DNA of 64,000 nucleotides from Melampsora larici-populina 98AG31 (Eukaryota > Basidiomycota > Pucciniomycetes > Pucciniales > Melampsoraceae): NCBI RefSeq assembly GCF_000204055.1, contig NW_006768766.1:528706-592705 (forward strand). Direction: 5' to 3'. Positions within the stretch are counted from its first letter, which is position 1; the number at the start of each line of letters is the position of its first letter. Below, one piece after another: positions 21,601-35,856 of the stretch. Made by a program: the position numbers and the translations under genes. The notes under the pieces are model-generated. The model saw nothing but the letters and a program-made list of their open reading frames with translations, did no database searches and was not told the origin of the DNA.

Positions 21601-23428
21601 GAAAAACCAACAACCAAGAGTCAGTGTGTGCCCAACAAGGAGACAAGTCATGTACATACTTGAAGTAGGAGAGACTCTCGAAGAAGACACTTGGAAGTAT
21701 GAAGTCTGGGGAAATTTTGAGCTAGTATCAATAACAGCGGAGAAATTGAGAAACATCGATTAAATTGAAATCTCGAGGTACTGACAAATTCCAGATGCAA
21801 TCTGTGGGACATTCCGGCTCAGTTACATCAATCCATTTGAGTTAAGGACAATTTGACTTACTGTGCAAGCGAAGAAAAATTTCATAGGCGTTATCTTCCA
21901 TCCATGGACTGGGGATCGACTACTTTTGACGTGTAAGGCTCGTATTATGGAGATCTGAGGAAGAATCTCCCACCAAACCTTGAAGTTAAAAGCAAATCAG
22001 ATTGAGGCCTTCAATGAAAACAATAGCAACTGTAGAGCGCTGGCGTACCATTTCCCGATAATAGACTAGGAAGCTGGCGGTATATTGAGTCGATTCAGCA
22101 CGCTTGCCGCGAGAATACTGACCATGCTATAAGATAAACTCACCTTCTTGTGACTCCAGCCAACGCATATCCCATCAGCTGTGTACTGACCAATAGAGAT
22201 ATTTGAAATCCCAGTTTGCTACCAAGAGTGGGATTATTGTAAAACCGTTTGAGTCTGAGTACAGCAATCATACTTGTTGCCTGTCTCAAGGCCAATCAGC
22301 TCTTGCTGGACCTCTTGCTGAAAGTAGAAAGGTCCATAATGCAAGTTAAGATTCCCGACTCACATAGGGTGTTCCGGACGTGTTCAGCATCTTGGTCCAA
22401 TTCAATGAAACAATAAGTTTGAAGAGTTGCAGAGCGCGATATGGTGAGTTGAGCAGAACAGGACTCAACGATAGTGATCAACGCGTGTTCTTTGATGCTG
22501 AAAATTGAAACAATGTCAAAATCGTGCGAGCTTCCTCTGGATCATGACATGTATGTAGGACCTTACTTGAAGGGACCAGGATTCAAAGTGAAGGATCGTC
22601 GCCCGAAATGAAAGGATCGCGTCGGGATGATTTTTGCCATCAAAACTATTATAGATCAAGAGATTGATTAATGAACTTTGGACGGTTCTGACCAAGATTT
22701 TCTGTTCTGTCTACTTACTGCCCAGAGGAAAGGCGATCACCTGCATTACCGTCGCAGGCAGGTATAGTTCAGGTTCTCGAGCTTGAAAGAACTGATTGAA
22801 GACGGCGGTCACAGCTACTGATGCTGCTCCGATGATCCAAACTCTATGGTCGGTGACCGTCAGTAGTATACCGTTACGGCTATCATAATGAGATGGAAAT
22901 AAACTTTACCTAAAAGTCATGGTCGGCATCGTAGGGTCATCAGACGCGTCCACACAAGCCCGGACCTGTCAAATTCGGCCAGATTAATATTTCATCGAGC
23001 GCAGAGATGGCAGACATCGGCTTTCTTACCTCAGGATAAGGAGAATTATCATCTGCTCGCTTGAGCTCAGCCCGAGTGGCTTCTGCAATTTCACATATGT
23101 CTTGAATTGGTATATCGGGTTGAAGAGCTCTAGCGGCCTTCAATAGAACACCACTCGGATAATTCAAATCCCCCGTCATGATGTCCCTGATTTCAGTGGG
23201 TAGCATGGAGGCATCAGTTCCGCATTTCGAGCTAAGCTTGAACCACATCGAAATGTCTTTGGGAGAACAGGGTGAAGGAAAACAGCGGGCTCACTCGGTC
23301 TCATCAACCACTTTCCTAAGGTATCGAATCACCCTCTCCACATTTTCTAGATCAAAGCTTTTCTCCGCCTCAACTTCTTGTGAAGACTGGCCGAAATTTT
23401 CATGCGAATAGGATGAAGACATAGTCAT
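18641..23428 (-). CDS. OPT-family oligopeptide transporter, ~20 introns; possible premature TGA
   Basis: A proton-coupled plasma-membrane oligopeptide transporter. Recognisable blocks in order: SPYPEVRACVDASDDPTMPT and MTFR near 22920 (DDP...TFR signature), VFNQFFQAREPELYLPATVM, SLNPGPFxIKEHALITIV-like text near 22490-22600, WIAPDNVKLALITGTVSGLG with NPFPTLDWNIMFDDPIIQPL at 21480-21610 (the GLGLxPxTFDW block), FKNWLFTSYLPINTSG near 21320, DEYPVVFDRHG with KRYNASRLLDTMGGFDQ at 21070-21240, FALKLPPRAVFICQTVATVF near 19780, and a C-terminal YAIVAGSGIPAGIAIFGLVY helix before TGA at 18643-18641. The introns are small. The first possible ATG is at 23428 (or 23422), but an in-frame TGA at 23293-23291 separates it from DISMWFKLSSKCG; ATG at 23248 may be the true start, or the gene is mutated. 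Exact exons were not fixed. Confidence 0.8.
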
Positions 23429-24094
23429 ATCTCAGTGCGAGTCCGAGTGTTTAGGCTAGGAATCAAAGGCTATGCAAGGCTATGTTGAAGCTGTTCGGGT
23501 TCTTATGTGGATACGATCGAGATGAGAAAAATCTAATCTCACGACTTGCCTCCTTGCCTTCCCTATCACGTTTCAACAGGTTTCAATATCACATTCTCAT
23601 CACCTGCCAAGACGTGCCATTCAGAACTGTCTTTCCACGGAAGCATACAGAGGCTTTGGAGGGCTTTGGATGCATGAACTTTGGGGATCCCGAACCTTGG
23701 GTATGATCGATGTGGAGAACGAGCCCGGACATGGTGAGCCGGACCGGCCTCGCGACAGTATTTGAGAATGTCTCACTCTCAAGACAAGATTCTCATTTCT
23801 AGAAAGACAATCACAAACCCGATTCATAGATGCGTCTTAATACCTGAGGCGTTCTTTGAAAATGATGTAGCCAACACAAGAACCCAGTTCAAATCAGTCT
23901 CAAGGAAGAACAATCACTATGAGATTCATTGAACTGACATTATCAAAACTGTCTGCAAAACTGAAATTCTTCATAAACCATGCCCACTAAAAACAACTGA
24001 GTCATAAATTGTGAAATACCTTTAACAGAAATCATTCATGTTCATACAAAAATCGTTTCCAAACCAAACCACAACCCCCCCAAACCAAACCACC
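23429..24094. other. Intergenic between OPT and PIG-S
   Basis: No gene. It should include the OPT promoter and the PIG-S 3' end. A C-rich AACCACAACCCCCC run lies at 24066-24090. Confidence 0.5.
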
Positions 24095-26214
24095 TCATTC
24101 TTTTTTCTCTTTCAAAGAATTTTGTTTTAATTTTCTTCTACTAAAGAAACCTTTCAGTTCTTTTATCAAACAAACCAAAAGTGGAACAAAGATTGGACCG
24201 AATAAAGGAGTATAAATCGCATATTTATGTTCATCAGGAAAATAAAGTAATGATAACATGGTGGGATTGAAGACGGCTTTAGATGATAAACTTGATGAAA
24301 GATTGATGAGATAGATTGATGATGTTAGTTTGTTGATCATTGTGTTTTTGGTTTTTAATTCATCTTGTGCCTGGATCGAACAATTTGAATCAAAGGAAGT
24401 ATTGATGAATAAAATCGTTCAATGTTCAATGATCTAGAATTCAAAGTGTAAAAGAACAAACCATTTGAAGCGCTTTTAATGAATCTCTTACTTGCTTTTG
24501 AACATCTGATCCAACACGCATATTACTTTGTTGATCAATCAGGTTAAAAATCACATCAAGATCATTAATTGAATCCAAACTGGTTTCTAAAATTCTACGT
24601 CTCATAATCGAATCAATTTCAATGGATGGAGATTTCAATCCGAATCCTTTATCAGAAATTCCAAGTAAATTTAAAAGATGTGATCTAAAGATTTGCATGG
24701 GTTGAGTCAATTCTTTGACAGATAAGATTGATGTTGAATGGTTCGGTTCATTTGTATTCCGTTCAGGGTTGTAAATTACCACACTACCCCATTGTGGTCG
24801 GATAAAACTTCCATCGCGATCGAGTGATCCTGAGATGTATTGTATGAATAAATTAGTAAATATTCGTGATTCATAAAAACTACATGACATGTACTGACCA
24901 TCTTTACGTCTGATTTTGAAAGGACGATGTTCAACAGAAGGGATGTATAGCACAAAATGCAATACAGGGTCCATAGATACCGGTGATCCTATTGCATGGC
25001 ATCATAGGGAATGAGTTTAGATAATTTCAAACTGACTTAATAAGAGAAAAAACAGTACCTAGACTCCAGTCAGCTTCATTGATGAAAGCTTTCAAATCGT
25101 CTTCCTCAATAATAAATAACTTTTGATTCTCTTTTGTAGGATTATCACTCATTTCATGAAGCTCAGTAGGTTGAGATGTGAGGGGTGAATAATGTGAGAT
25201 TTGGGTCTCGAACGTAAAGTTGTGTAGTGATGAAAGGCTAGTCAAGACCGGCGAAAGATGATCTGCAAAGGAAGACGAGAGATAAGACTTGGTGGTCTGA
25301 ATCACTCGAAAGGGAAAGAAAACTCACCTCGAATCGATTCTTTTATCTCCCAGCCAAGTATATCGTCAGATTTAGTGATATCTTCATTCATAAGACTGAA
25401 GATCAGTTTCAAATTTGCCGAGTATTTCACCACGCGTGAATCTTTGCCTTGAATTGAAACAGAAGATCTTGACAGAGGTGCAAGCTTTTTAAGGAGTTCT
25501 TTTGATGGGTTTTTAGCTACAATAAACACATGGCATAAGTTTTGTTTTCGGAAATCAAAGTTTGAATCATCAAAGGAAGAAACTCACATCTCAATCGAAT
25601 AGGTATTCCGCCGGATCGTGACGAGGTTTGATGTGAATTCGATAAAGCTTCATGGTTATACGTTACAATATCTGAAAATGTAAAGGATTGGAATCAATAT
25701 TGAGTCTTGGAAGAAATATCAGATGATAAAATACGCACGATCATGACTTGATGAATCAAGTTGATAATCTAAATCAAAATCAAAACAACGAGCCGTGATA
25801 ATATCAATCTCATCTTGATACTTGTATTTTTGACTCTCAAGTTTAGAAGACAGTTTGTTTATTTCTTCATTTAATGATTGGATTGTAAGGTCTTTGGAAT
25901 TAGAAGTTAAATGAATAGGAAATCGAATTGGACATGGCTATTCTAAATGTAAAAAGATTCAGAGAATTAGTATGATGTTCAAGTTTCTAGAATTGAAAAG
26001 AATGATACAATCAAACAGAAGAACTGACCTGAAGTGATTTCCAATGTTCTAATGTAGATTTTGGTAATGGTTTACGTTCGATCTTTGTAGTTTGCCACCA
26101 AACTGGTAAACTCAAGATAATCACTAACCAAAAGCTCAGTATGATTTTAATCCTAACATCAAATGTTTGTTGTAGATAGGGAAGATGATAAGTTGATGAA
26201 GGCTTTGATGTCAT
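24095..26214 (-). CDS. GPI17: GPI transamidase subunit PIG-S (GPI17)
   Basis: PIG-S is an ER-membrane subunit of the GPI transamidase that attaches glycosylphosphatidylinositol anchors to proteins. ATG at 26214 gives MTSKPSSTYHLPYLQQTFDV, and then the N-terminal membrane segment KIILSFWLVIILSLPVWWQT ending in the family-typical WWxTTxIERKPLP. Further blocks are SSLHNFTFETQISHYSPLTS and LFIIEEDDLKAFINEADWSL near 25100-25240, LHFVLYIPSVEHRPFKIRRK and SFIRPQWGSVVIYNPERNTN at 24760-24960, and PMQIFRSHLLNLLGISDKGF. The C-terminus SLLYFPDEHKYAIYTPLFGP with VPLLVCLIKEL matches the YFPDEHKxAVYxPLFxP hallmark before the second membrane helix. About six short introns interrupt it; a TGA at 24097-24095 ends it. 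Confidence 0.92.
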
Positions 26215-27763
26215 TTTGGCATTTGTTTGAGTAGTGTTGTTTGTTGATATGAGCTTGAAGCTGTCGATCGATGTCTTGGGTGTGTTGGCTCTTCCAACTC
26301 TGGGACCCAAGAAGCGTCCGTTTATCCGGTCCTGGGGAGACTCGAAGGCATTCAGAAACTGCTCGGGCTGGACAACGTATCTTAGGACTCAGGGCCAGGG
26401 GGGGTCAGGCTTGATTTTGGGCGCAAACAACATGCGGATTCTGGAAGGGGGATTTGTCTGTCCGCATTTTCAACACTTTTTTCAACGGACTCAAGGCAAC
26501 TGATGGAAAATAAATTTGAGCATTCAAACCACGCAAAGACAATGAGAGGCATCAAAGAATCCAACATATGTAGATGTTATTTGATTTATAGCACCATTCC
26601 CTCATGATTTGAACCAACATCACAGAGACCTGTGGATATCTCTAAGGATGGGTTGTGTTGTCATCAAGCTATAGCAAGCACACTCAAGACAGTTTGATAC
26701 ACAAGGGGAAATGACCTTTTGGTTCGCTGCTTTAAGAGGGCTTATATAGCCCTGAAAACACACGAAAGATTCAGACTTGGCTAGCTATGTAGCTGATAAG
26801 CACCCATCTTGCAACAGATGCCAAATACGGGTAAGGAGCACAGTTCAAAGTCCTCCTGTTAGTTCTATAAGACCTGAGCAACAAGCACAGAAGAAAAGAA
26901 AAGAATGAAGATACCTAACACGATTGGGAGAGACCAAAGACATATATGGAAGGTTCACAGACCAGAAGCTAAGGGTGAATCAGACATGAGGGTAGCTGTA
27001 GAGTGAGTTCCCAGCTAACAGATACATCTAATTGGATATATTTTTGTATTTTATTTGAAAAAAGAAGCTGCCTAGATCTCCCAAAATATTTTCTCGAATC
27101 AATTTGGTGTTGTAATCTTTGCATTTTAAGAGAAACAAAAAAAGTGTTTTCACATTCAGCAAGGATGCTGTTCAATTGATCAATTTCTCCTTGATGAATG
27201 TGGTTCTTCCTTGTTTACAAAGTGGTGAGTTTGTGTTCCTATAAACATATTCAATAAATTCAACAACTGTAGGCTATGTAATCAGAACCAACCTCATGAT
27301 CCACAAAAGAAGTCATCAAGTTGTTCACTTATTGTGTTTGCATGATGAGTGACCAACTTCCAATCAGAATTCTATAAGGATACAATTTACTGCTACTGCT
27401 TATCTTGAAAGACACACCCACATCTTGTCCACAATTTCAGGACCTGTCTTTTTGTCTGATTGCTTGAGGATTTTGTGGAACCTGTGGGTGCTTTGATTCT
27501 AAATCATGGGAGTTTGTCTTGACATGCAACATATTCTTGAATGCCACTGCAATTCATTTATTCAAGTCAGACCTATGACCCCTCACGTCATAGGAGGGGA
27601 ACGGAGAGGCATCGAAATGAAACATCATGAGAATGAAGTGGACGATTCCTTCCGCAGTGACTGCGCCCGATCACGTGATCAGCAAATATCCTCGAACAAT
27701 CTTCAGATCAACTTTTTTTGGGAAACCTCACCTAAAGAATTCTCAACGTCCAACTTCTTCAAA
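26215..27763. other. Intergenic, PIG-S to MAM33 (divergent promoters)
   Basis: No supported gene in about 1.5 kb. Several short frames exist, none conserved-looking. It contains the two divergent promoters. Confidence 0.5.
27669..27680. promoter_or_regulatory. 12-bp palindrome with E-box, upstream of MAM33
   Basis: GATCACGTGATC is a perfect palindrome centred on a CACGTG E-box, 84 bp before the MAM33 start codon. Such sites bind bHLH factors (Cbf1/USF type) in fungi. Function here is inferred only from sequence and position. Confidence 0.35.
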
Positions 27764-28959
27764 ATGTTTAACAAATCTTTAATCTCATTATCACGTCAAG
27801 TTTTAAAATCAAAACCCGCTAGATTCACAAACCTTTATCAAGCATCATCATTTGCGCCTCAACTTAATCGACCTACTTATTTTTCTACTACATCTTTCAA
27901 CAGATCAGCTGGTCAAGGTTCGAAACCTTTTTTTATCAATCCTAACGTTTTATTATCTCAAGCTGACGGTTTTTGATTGGGGTTGTTTTATTCAAAATAG
28001 CTGATACTGAACTTATTGGAAGGCTTGAATCGGAAATCGAATATGAAAAAGAAGTGGAATCAACTAAAGAACCTACATGGTTAAAAACCTTCAAAGCCGA
28101 TCAAACGTTTACTGTATGTACATCACTTTCTCATTCAATCTTTTTGAAACCCATCTCAAATCATTCACGAGATGTTTTTTTCAAATGTAGATTAATGATG
28201 TTCCTGGATCAGATGAAGTATCACTCACAAGAACATTCGGAAACGAAAAGTGAGTCTCATTTCGGGTTTTTATTCAAAACTCAAACCTACTTAAGCATTT
28301 GATATTCATGTTTTCTCCTTGAATTATGAAGGATTCGAATCTTATTCTCTTGTTCAGATATCGAACGTATGGATGAAGATGAAGAAATTGAATTAGAATC
28401 AGAAGATGTAGAAAAAGAACAAATCCAAAATACTAGAGTTAGAACGGCTATTAGTATTGTAAAGACAGGTAAAGGAGGAATGGTCATCGATTCAACCACA
28501 GATGGTAAGTTCATTTCTCTTAGTGTAAGACTTTTCCGATTGTAAGGAATACCTAATTGACTATATTCCGGGTTTGAAATTCAATTTCTTGGTGAAATAG
28601 GTCTTTCATTCGAAATTGATAACGTATCATTTTATGATGATGAACATTTAGCATTAGATGAATCTTCTGAAAATGATTGGAAACGTAGAGGACTTTATAT
28701 CGGTCCTACATTTCTTGATTTAGATGAAGAATTACAATCTGGTTTTACTCAATTTTTAGAAGAACGTGGAATCGGATCGGAATTAGCTATGGTGTATGTC
28801 ATTCATTTCTCTCTCTCTCTCTTTTAAGTTTCTCTTTTTTGCAGATTTCTGATTTTTGGTTTGTTGGTTTCTTGTAGGGTTGCAAATCTTGCTGAACATA
28901 AAGAACAAAAGGAATATGTCAGTTGGTTAAGTAAGATGGGTCAATTCATTAAAGCTTGA
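27764..28959 (+). CDS. MAM33: MAM33/p32 (gC1qBP) family mitochondrial acidic matrix protein
   Basis: Doughnut-shaped acidic trimer of the mitochondrial matrix linked to respiratory-complex assembly and mitoribosome function. Exon 1 (27764-27917) encodes a targeting-like basic N-terminus, MFNKSLISLSRQVLKSKPAR, then SAGQ. The first intron has a GTTCGA donor (27918-28000), followed by ADTELIGRLESEIEYEKEVE, the conserved N-terminal helix. Later exons give INDVPGSDEVSLTRTFGNEK, an acidic loop (ERMDEDEEIELESEDVEKEQ), RTAISIVKTGKGGMVIDSTT, LSFEIDNVSFYDDEHLALDE, RRGLYIGPTFLDLDEELQSG and a C-terminal VSWLSKMGQFIKA helix. At the third splice junction (after NEK, GTGAGT donor) the phase is off by one relative to the IERMD frame, so either a base error or an unusual acceptor must be invoked. 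Everything else fits the family. Confidence 0.88.
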
Positions 28960-31259
28960 AAGGTTGAATCAAAGAGTATACATACCCTACAAAAGTCAAT
29001 CAAGTCTTCTTTTTACAACGTTCATTGGATAGACATCCAATATATATATATCACTATTTCTGTTTGATACATTTTTACCTCACCTTAAGTTATCATAAGA
29101 TTGGTAGATCATATATTGTGAGCTACCATGATAGCTTGATGAGGCAATTGCTACGTGTCAATATCTCCACTCATGAAAATTATACTGGATCTAAAAGAGA
29201 TCTCTCAGCTCGAATGCTGTGGTAAAATACCAATCAGAGAATGGCGGACAATATCTTGGTTTGATTTTGTAATCCGGCTACCATTCAACAAAATCACTGA
29301 TGTTCTCAACCCAGCTACAAACCAGGGGTCTCATTGAATTTCTGGGATGGATGAAGTATGATTTTTTACATTAGATGCCATGGTATGCAGTAAGAATAGT
29401 CATTGTGATAGGATGTAAAAGAAGTATCAAGATTAAAACTCACCAATAAATGATGAAGTCATGCACTCAATTTATCTTGGCAGAAAGCTTGCTGTATGCA
29501 ACTAAACCACATCTCATACTTCTGTTGTATCCCAATGACAAAACATAGATCTGACCTTGCTGTTTGTTGCTTCTGTTATCATAATCTAACCTTGTAAAGA
29601 TGACATGAATTCTAACGCCTTCCAACCCCAGTGCACATTGTACATTCCATTGAATTTGAAAAGTAAAGAGACTTCCAAAGACAGTCTGATGATTTTGTGA
29701 TTCACTGATAACATTGAGCAAGCAGGAGGGAGTAAAAGATCAAATCTCACTGATTTGGATTGATCATAAGTGGGAGAAACAGTTCATATAAATAATGACT
29801 TAGAAGGCCTTCAGTTCTTTGGAGTTTGAGATGGATAAACATTGTGGGAATCTTTCTGGTCATCATTGCTCAACAAGGGTAGTCATTGTATCAATGATTG
29901 TGCTGAAGAATTGTGTATGCTGAATACTAGATGTGCTTCTAAGGTCCAAGGTTTTTTATCTCTCATGACTCCACTGCTTTGAGCTTAGAAACTTTGAGAG
30001 ATAACTTACCCTAACTTACCTCATTTGAATGATGTGATCATATGATATTCAACATGATTAATCAAGATTGTCACAGATAAAAAAATCACATCCAGTGTTT
30101 GACTGCAAGGACAAGCATGAAACACCAAGGGCCCAGTTGGTATACATGGTGATAAAAATTGACAAAATGATTTGTTGAATGTTTTCCCATTTCTGCTTAA
30201 CTCAGGCTTCCAGTAGAAGGTACACAGCTTTGATTGAGATGATCATAAAAAGTGATATGTACACTGATCTGTTGAATGTCTTACCATTTTTGTATTCAGG
30301 TTTCCAGTATAAAGATTCAGATGTTGAAGTGTGCAAAATTTACTTCCACCAACCAATCACAGAAGTTGATTTGCTTCAACCCAGGTCCACTTTGAGGGAT
30401 CCAAATTTCCATATACAACTTCACAATGGAGTTGGTTGGTATAAGTTGAATGTAGGTTGGATACCTTTGTCATTCTTGTTCAATGTTTTATTTTGCAGAT
30501 TTCCATCTCTCGAGTCTCTAGAGTATTGGTTCCCCTCCTTTGCGATTCTATAGCTCATTGGTCCTTCAATTTTTTTGGACATCATCTTCAATAGTTTGTG
30601 TTTGACTTGGTCCGTTATATGGATTACTCTTTGAATTTCAAAGGTTTAACACTGGCTCGTAACGGGGACGTGATTCGTCCGAGTTTGATCCATACATATC
30701 ATATCCACTGCATGTCTGCTTCTTCCTGATAGTCATTGATCCTTGTGGGTTGAAGGTTCATCCATTCTGATCGATGATCATACCTTCCGATCATCACCTC
30801 CTGGGCTTGATCCTGTTTGATCAGATGACCAGTGAATACATGATTCAAAACCCATTTCCTTCTTGACTGCTTTTGATGTATTTATCGCAGTCGATGTCGA
30901 ATTGTAAGAAGGTGAGAAGATGATGTGAATGATGTAGAAAGTAATATGTAAATTCTTTCTCATCACCAAAAAGTTCAAACTTCGTCATATTGTTGTAGCG
31001 TTAAATTGTTTTTTTTTCTTTCCCATTTTGCTTTTGGTTAAAGTATTTTTACCATTTTAAGTCAATTATAAACTACAAAACTGCATTAAGTAAATATACA
31101 TTCACCAATCGATTCCTACACCCCTCATAGCCTCACACCAACTTACACCACGTCCACCACAATCCTTCTCATCATCACATCTCAATACTCACAGTCAACT
31201 TGCTTAAAGTTCTTTCAGTCAGCTAACCTTTGAAGACAGTTGAATAGTTTCAGCTCAAC
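28960..31259. other. 2.3-kb region with unassigned protein-like frames
   Basis: No gene could be named. Two frames look more coding-like than background: minus 29721-29467 (SLFTFQIQWNVQCALGLEGV ... YVLSLGYNRSMRCGLVAYSK) and plus 30250-30450 (QYKDSDVEVCKIYFHQPITE). Near 30172-30330 two partly matching stretches (both with TGTTGAATGT and CCAGTA) suggest a local duplication. The MAP-kinase promoter should lie in 30.9-31.26 kb, which has CAxCAxC-rich leader-like sequence. Confidence 0.35.
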
Positions 31260-32927
<1,668 letters not shown>

Positions 32928-33621
32928 ACCTTTCGTCCGTCGAAAAAAAAAACTTCTTTTTCTCTTTGCTCTTTGAATTTTTCTTTTTTTCTTTTTCGTC
33001 TTTCATTTTTTTTCATCATGATGACTTCTTACTGAGGTTTGTCTCAAATATCGTTTTTTTTGACTTGGTGATATTAATCTATCGATTCTTTTCAATTTGA
33101 TTGATCGTTTCCATTTTTCCAATTTCTTTTATACATATTCTCTCTCTCTCTGCGTGTCTTTCTGCCTTTCCCACTTTGTTATCTTCTCAATTGTGCTTTT
33201 ATTATTTGATATACTTTTTTTTCAATTTCACTTTCTTTCTTCCATTATTTGAATACAATGAGAAGTTTGATGGTGTGTTTGTGTGCAGTGTGTCTGTCCG
33301 GAGATAAGGTTTTGATTGTAAATAGATTCATCTTGTGTTATTGGTTTTTTTCTATGTTTGAGTGATGATGATGCATATATGTTGTTTTGAAGAAGTTGGT
33401 TTCTTTTGCTGATTGTTGTTATTGTTCTCTTCTTTTTTTGGTGATGGTTGTTTTGATGATGATGGTTGTTGTTGTTGTTGTTGTTTTACTGATGATGCTG
33501 AGATTATTGTTGGGAAAGAAGGAAGTTTTTATGGAATCTTTTGATGTAAATACTTCCGCCTTGGGTAAAAAATTTGCACTGATCTGCGTTTGTGACTTTT
33601 ACATTATGGTGAGAAGTTTTC
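32928..33621. other. MAP kinase 3' flank, T-rich
   Basis: Long pyrimidine tracts just after the stop and a GTTGTTGTT microsatellite near 33465-33486. No gene. Confidence 0.5.
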
Positions 33622-33802
33622 ACTGTGAATATGATGTATTTTTCCAAGGTGAAAAATGATTATATTCATTTTACAAGATGATTAAAAATGCACCCAGTCT
33701 GCATTAATTCTGCATTTTTCTGCATTAATTCTGCACTATGGATTAATCATTTTGTGCAGTAAACTCAATCATATTTTGCCTGAAAAAAACATTTTTTGTA
33801 GT
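33622..33802. repeat. Foldback repeat, copy 2
   Basis: CACTGTGAATATGATGTATT ... TTTTCCAAGGTGAAAAATGA opens an imperfect inverted repeat closed near 33790, with a core of TTCTGCATTAATTCTGCA units. It matches the 10539-10745 repeat in inverse orientation and ends in GTAGTG, like a CACTA terminus, but no CACTA partner end was found. Confidence 0.65.
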
Positions 33803-34534
33803 GTTTCTCATTGTGATATGTAAAAAGACATGAAGCTGTATTGTGGGAAAACATTTGGTAAACTTGTCAAAGGTTCATGGTCCTCAAACCTGTACAAGAC
33901 TAATGTGCAAGATCTGTGAAAGATTTCTTGCAGCCATCTTGCACATTGAATGGTTTGACAACCCCTGTTATTGTGTTCCAACTGGTCCAAAAACTGTGCA
34001 AGACCAACATGCAAGATCTGTGCAAGGTCTATTCATATCTTGCACAGAACTTGCACAAATCTTCCTCTTCTTACATCCCATCTTAACCATAATAAACTTC
34101 TAATATTCAAAATGTTTATGCTACTGCAAGTACCACTCTAAACTATTCAATTATTTCTTGGAACAACAGACCTTGTTTGAGGTTTTTAGCTGGGGTATTC
34201 TTCTGTACTGGGAATTAACTTGGATCAAGACTTTGGGAAACTTCTCTCTGAGGTTTAGAATCCAAGAATACCTTGGATCTTTCAATTGTAGGTAAAGATG
34301 TTGAGGGATTGGAGTTGATCTTGATATTGATTAGTGTAAAACTTTGGTCTAACCAGTTGTTGAGATTCTTGTGTCTCAGAGTGATTGAGAAAAGATACAG
34401 AAGGTAAGAAAGGATCAATGAAAGTGTTGAAACCTGGAAGGAAAGAATATGGAACCCAAGTTTATGTTGAGAAATGTACAAGTGTCCTCAAGAAATCAGG
34501 CACCTAATGTGAAGCTTATATTGATACTTTAGTC
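33803..34534. other. Non-coding, short internal repeats
   Basis: A CTTGCAC/TGCAAGAT(C) motif recurs four to five times at 33905-34065. No gene. Confidence 0.35.
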
Positions 34535-35115
34535 TTATATTGAGTTCTCAAGGGTGATGTGGTCTTTTCTTTGCTGGATATTTTGAATCAATGCATGAAT
34601 TCCAGAAGAACTCCTGCAGATGGTTCTGGTCTGGGAAACAGGCAAAGTGCAGTTTTTTCTTTGAAGACCATCTGCAGGTGATCCAGAGATGGTCTTGGGG
34701 AAAGTAAGTCCTCCTTGATCACCCCCTGTAGGACTTCCACAGATATTTTTGGGGTAAGGAACAGGTGGTTTGCAGATGTTTTTCACAGACCATCTTAGGA
34801 CCTTTGTACAGGCTGATTTCAGGCTGATACCATGCAACTTTATGACCTGACCATTCTGGAACCTCTTTAACCATCTTTGGGCCCAGACTCCCCCTATGGT
34901 GTAGGGGCCCAAGCTTTGGGCCAATTCAATCAACAGTGCTTCCAATGCATAGCCAGAGTCAGCAAAAGAAATGAGAGCTTTGAAGATGGCCTTGATCTGA
35001 TTGTCCTTTGAAGAGCAATTGGATGGTGATTGATGTGTAGTACTTTTGGTAAGCCATGATGAGGGAGATTCTGTTGTTGGAGAAAGAGGAATCCAGTGGT
35101 GAATCAGTTGGTCAG
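34535..35115 (-). CDS. Unidentified ORF, possibly element-derived
   Basis: A minus-strand frame of about 190 codons without clear start runs from PLTDQLIHHWIPLSPTTESP through KAIFKALISFADSGYALEAL and GPYTIGGVWAQRWLKRFQNG to a Pro/Cys-rich tail with the repeated theme PKNICGSPTGG / PKTISGSPADG. No domain was recognised. The DNA under the tail contains an inverted CCTGCAGATGG / CCATCTGCAGG pair, hinting at a repeat. Confidence 0.3.
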
Positions 35116-35856
35116 TTAAGGGTCACCCAAATCATGCTGAGCCCACTCAGAATCTTGGGCTTTGAATACTGCTTGGGGTAGAATAATTTCCCACACCTTA
35201 CATACTCAATTTTGTTTTCTACTTTGGCACCACTTCCAATTGAAGACACTCCACCACCAAGCTTGGGCCTCTAGTTTAAAAAAACTTTTGACACACATTT
35301 TTTAGAGCTGCTGTATGTATGTAATATACTTCTTTGATTGAAAGATTTGAGAAACTCTAGGAAATAGTCTAGGGAGTCCTAATATGAATTCCAAAGCTAT
35401 CACTGTTTAGGTTTTTGATTAAATTGCTTTGGTGAAAGTTCTTTGGTTGACAAGGTTTAGAAAAACATGAGTTTATCCAAATTTTAAACAAAAAGTGAGC
35501 TCTTTTAGTAAGAGTTTAAGCCTGCTTAATTAATTATCAACAGAACATGATTGTTTAACTCTGTTCTGACCATTGCCTGCCTCAGCCATGATATCTGGCT
35601 TGTGTAAAACTTGTGTAGGAATGTAAAGTTTAAATGGGAGCAAGAACCTAAAAATCAACCACACTATGTGGTATGCTTTGTTCAAACATAGGAGGGTGTC
35701 AATACATGATAAACATCATTACAAGACTAAAAGTAAGGAACTGAATAAGCTATGTAATTATGTCCAGAAGAATACTTCAGACGATTATGCAAACAGTATA
35801 TGCTGATTTTTGACTTTCCATTGTGATTGAATGTTATTGCATGAAATGAAAGATGA
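35116..35856. other. No supported gene
   Basis: AT-rich, short frames only. Confidence 0.35.

Noticed and set aside
33387..33659. 90-codon valine/methionine-rich frame after the MAP kinase
   Set aside because: Produced by a GTTGTT/GATGAT microsatellite; no conserved residues.
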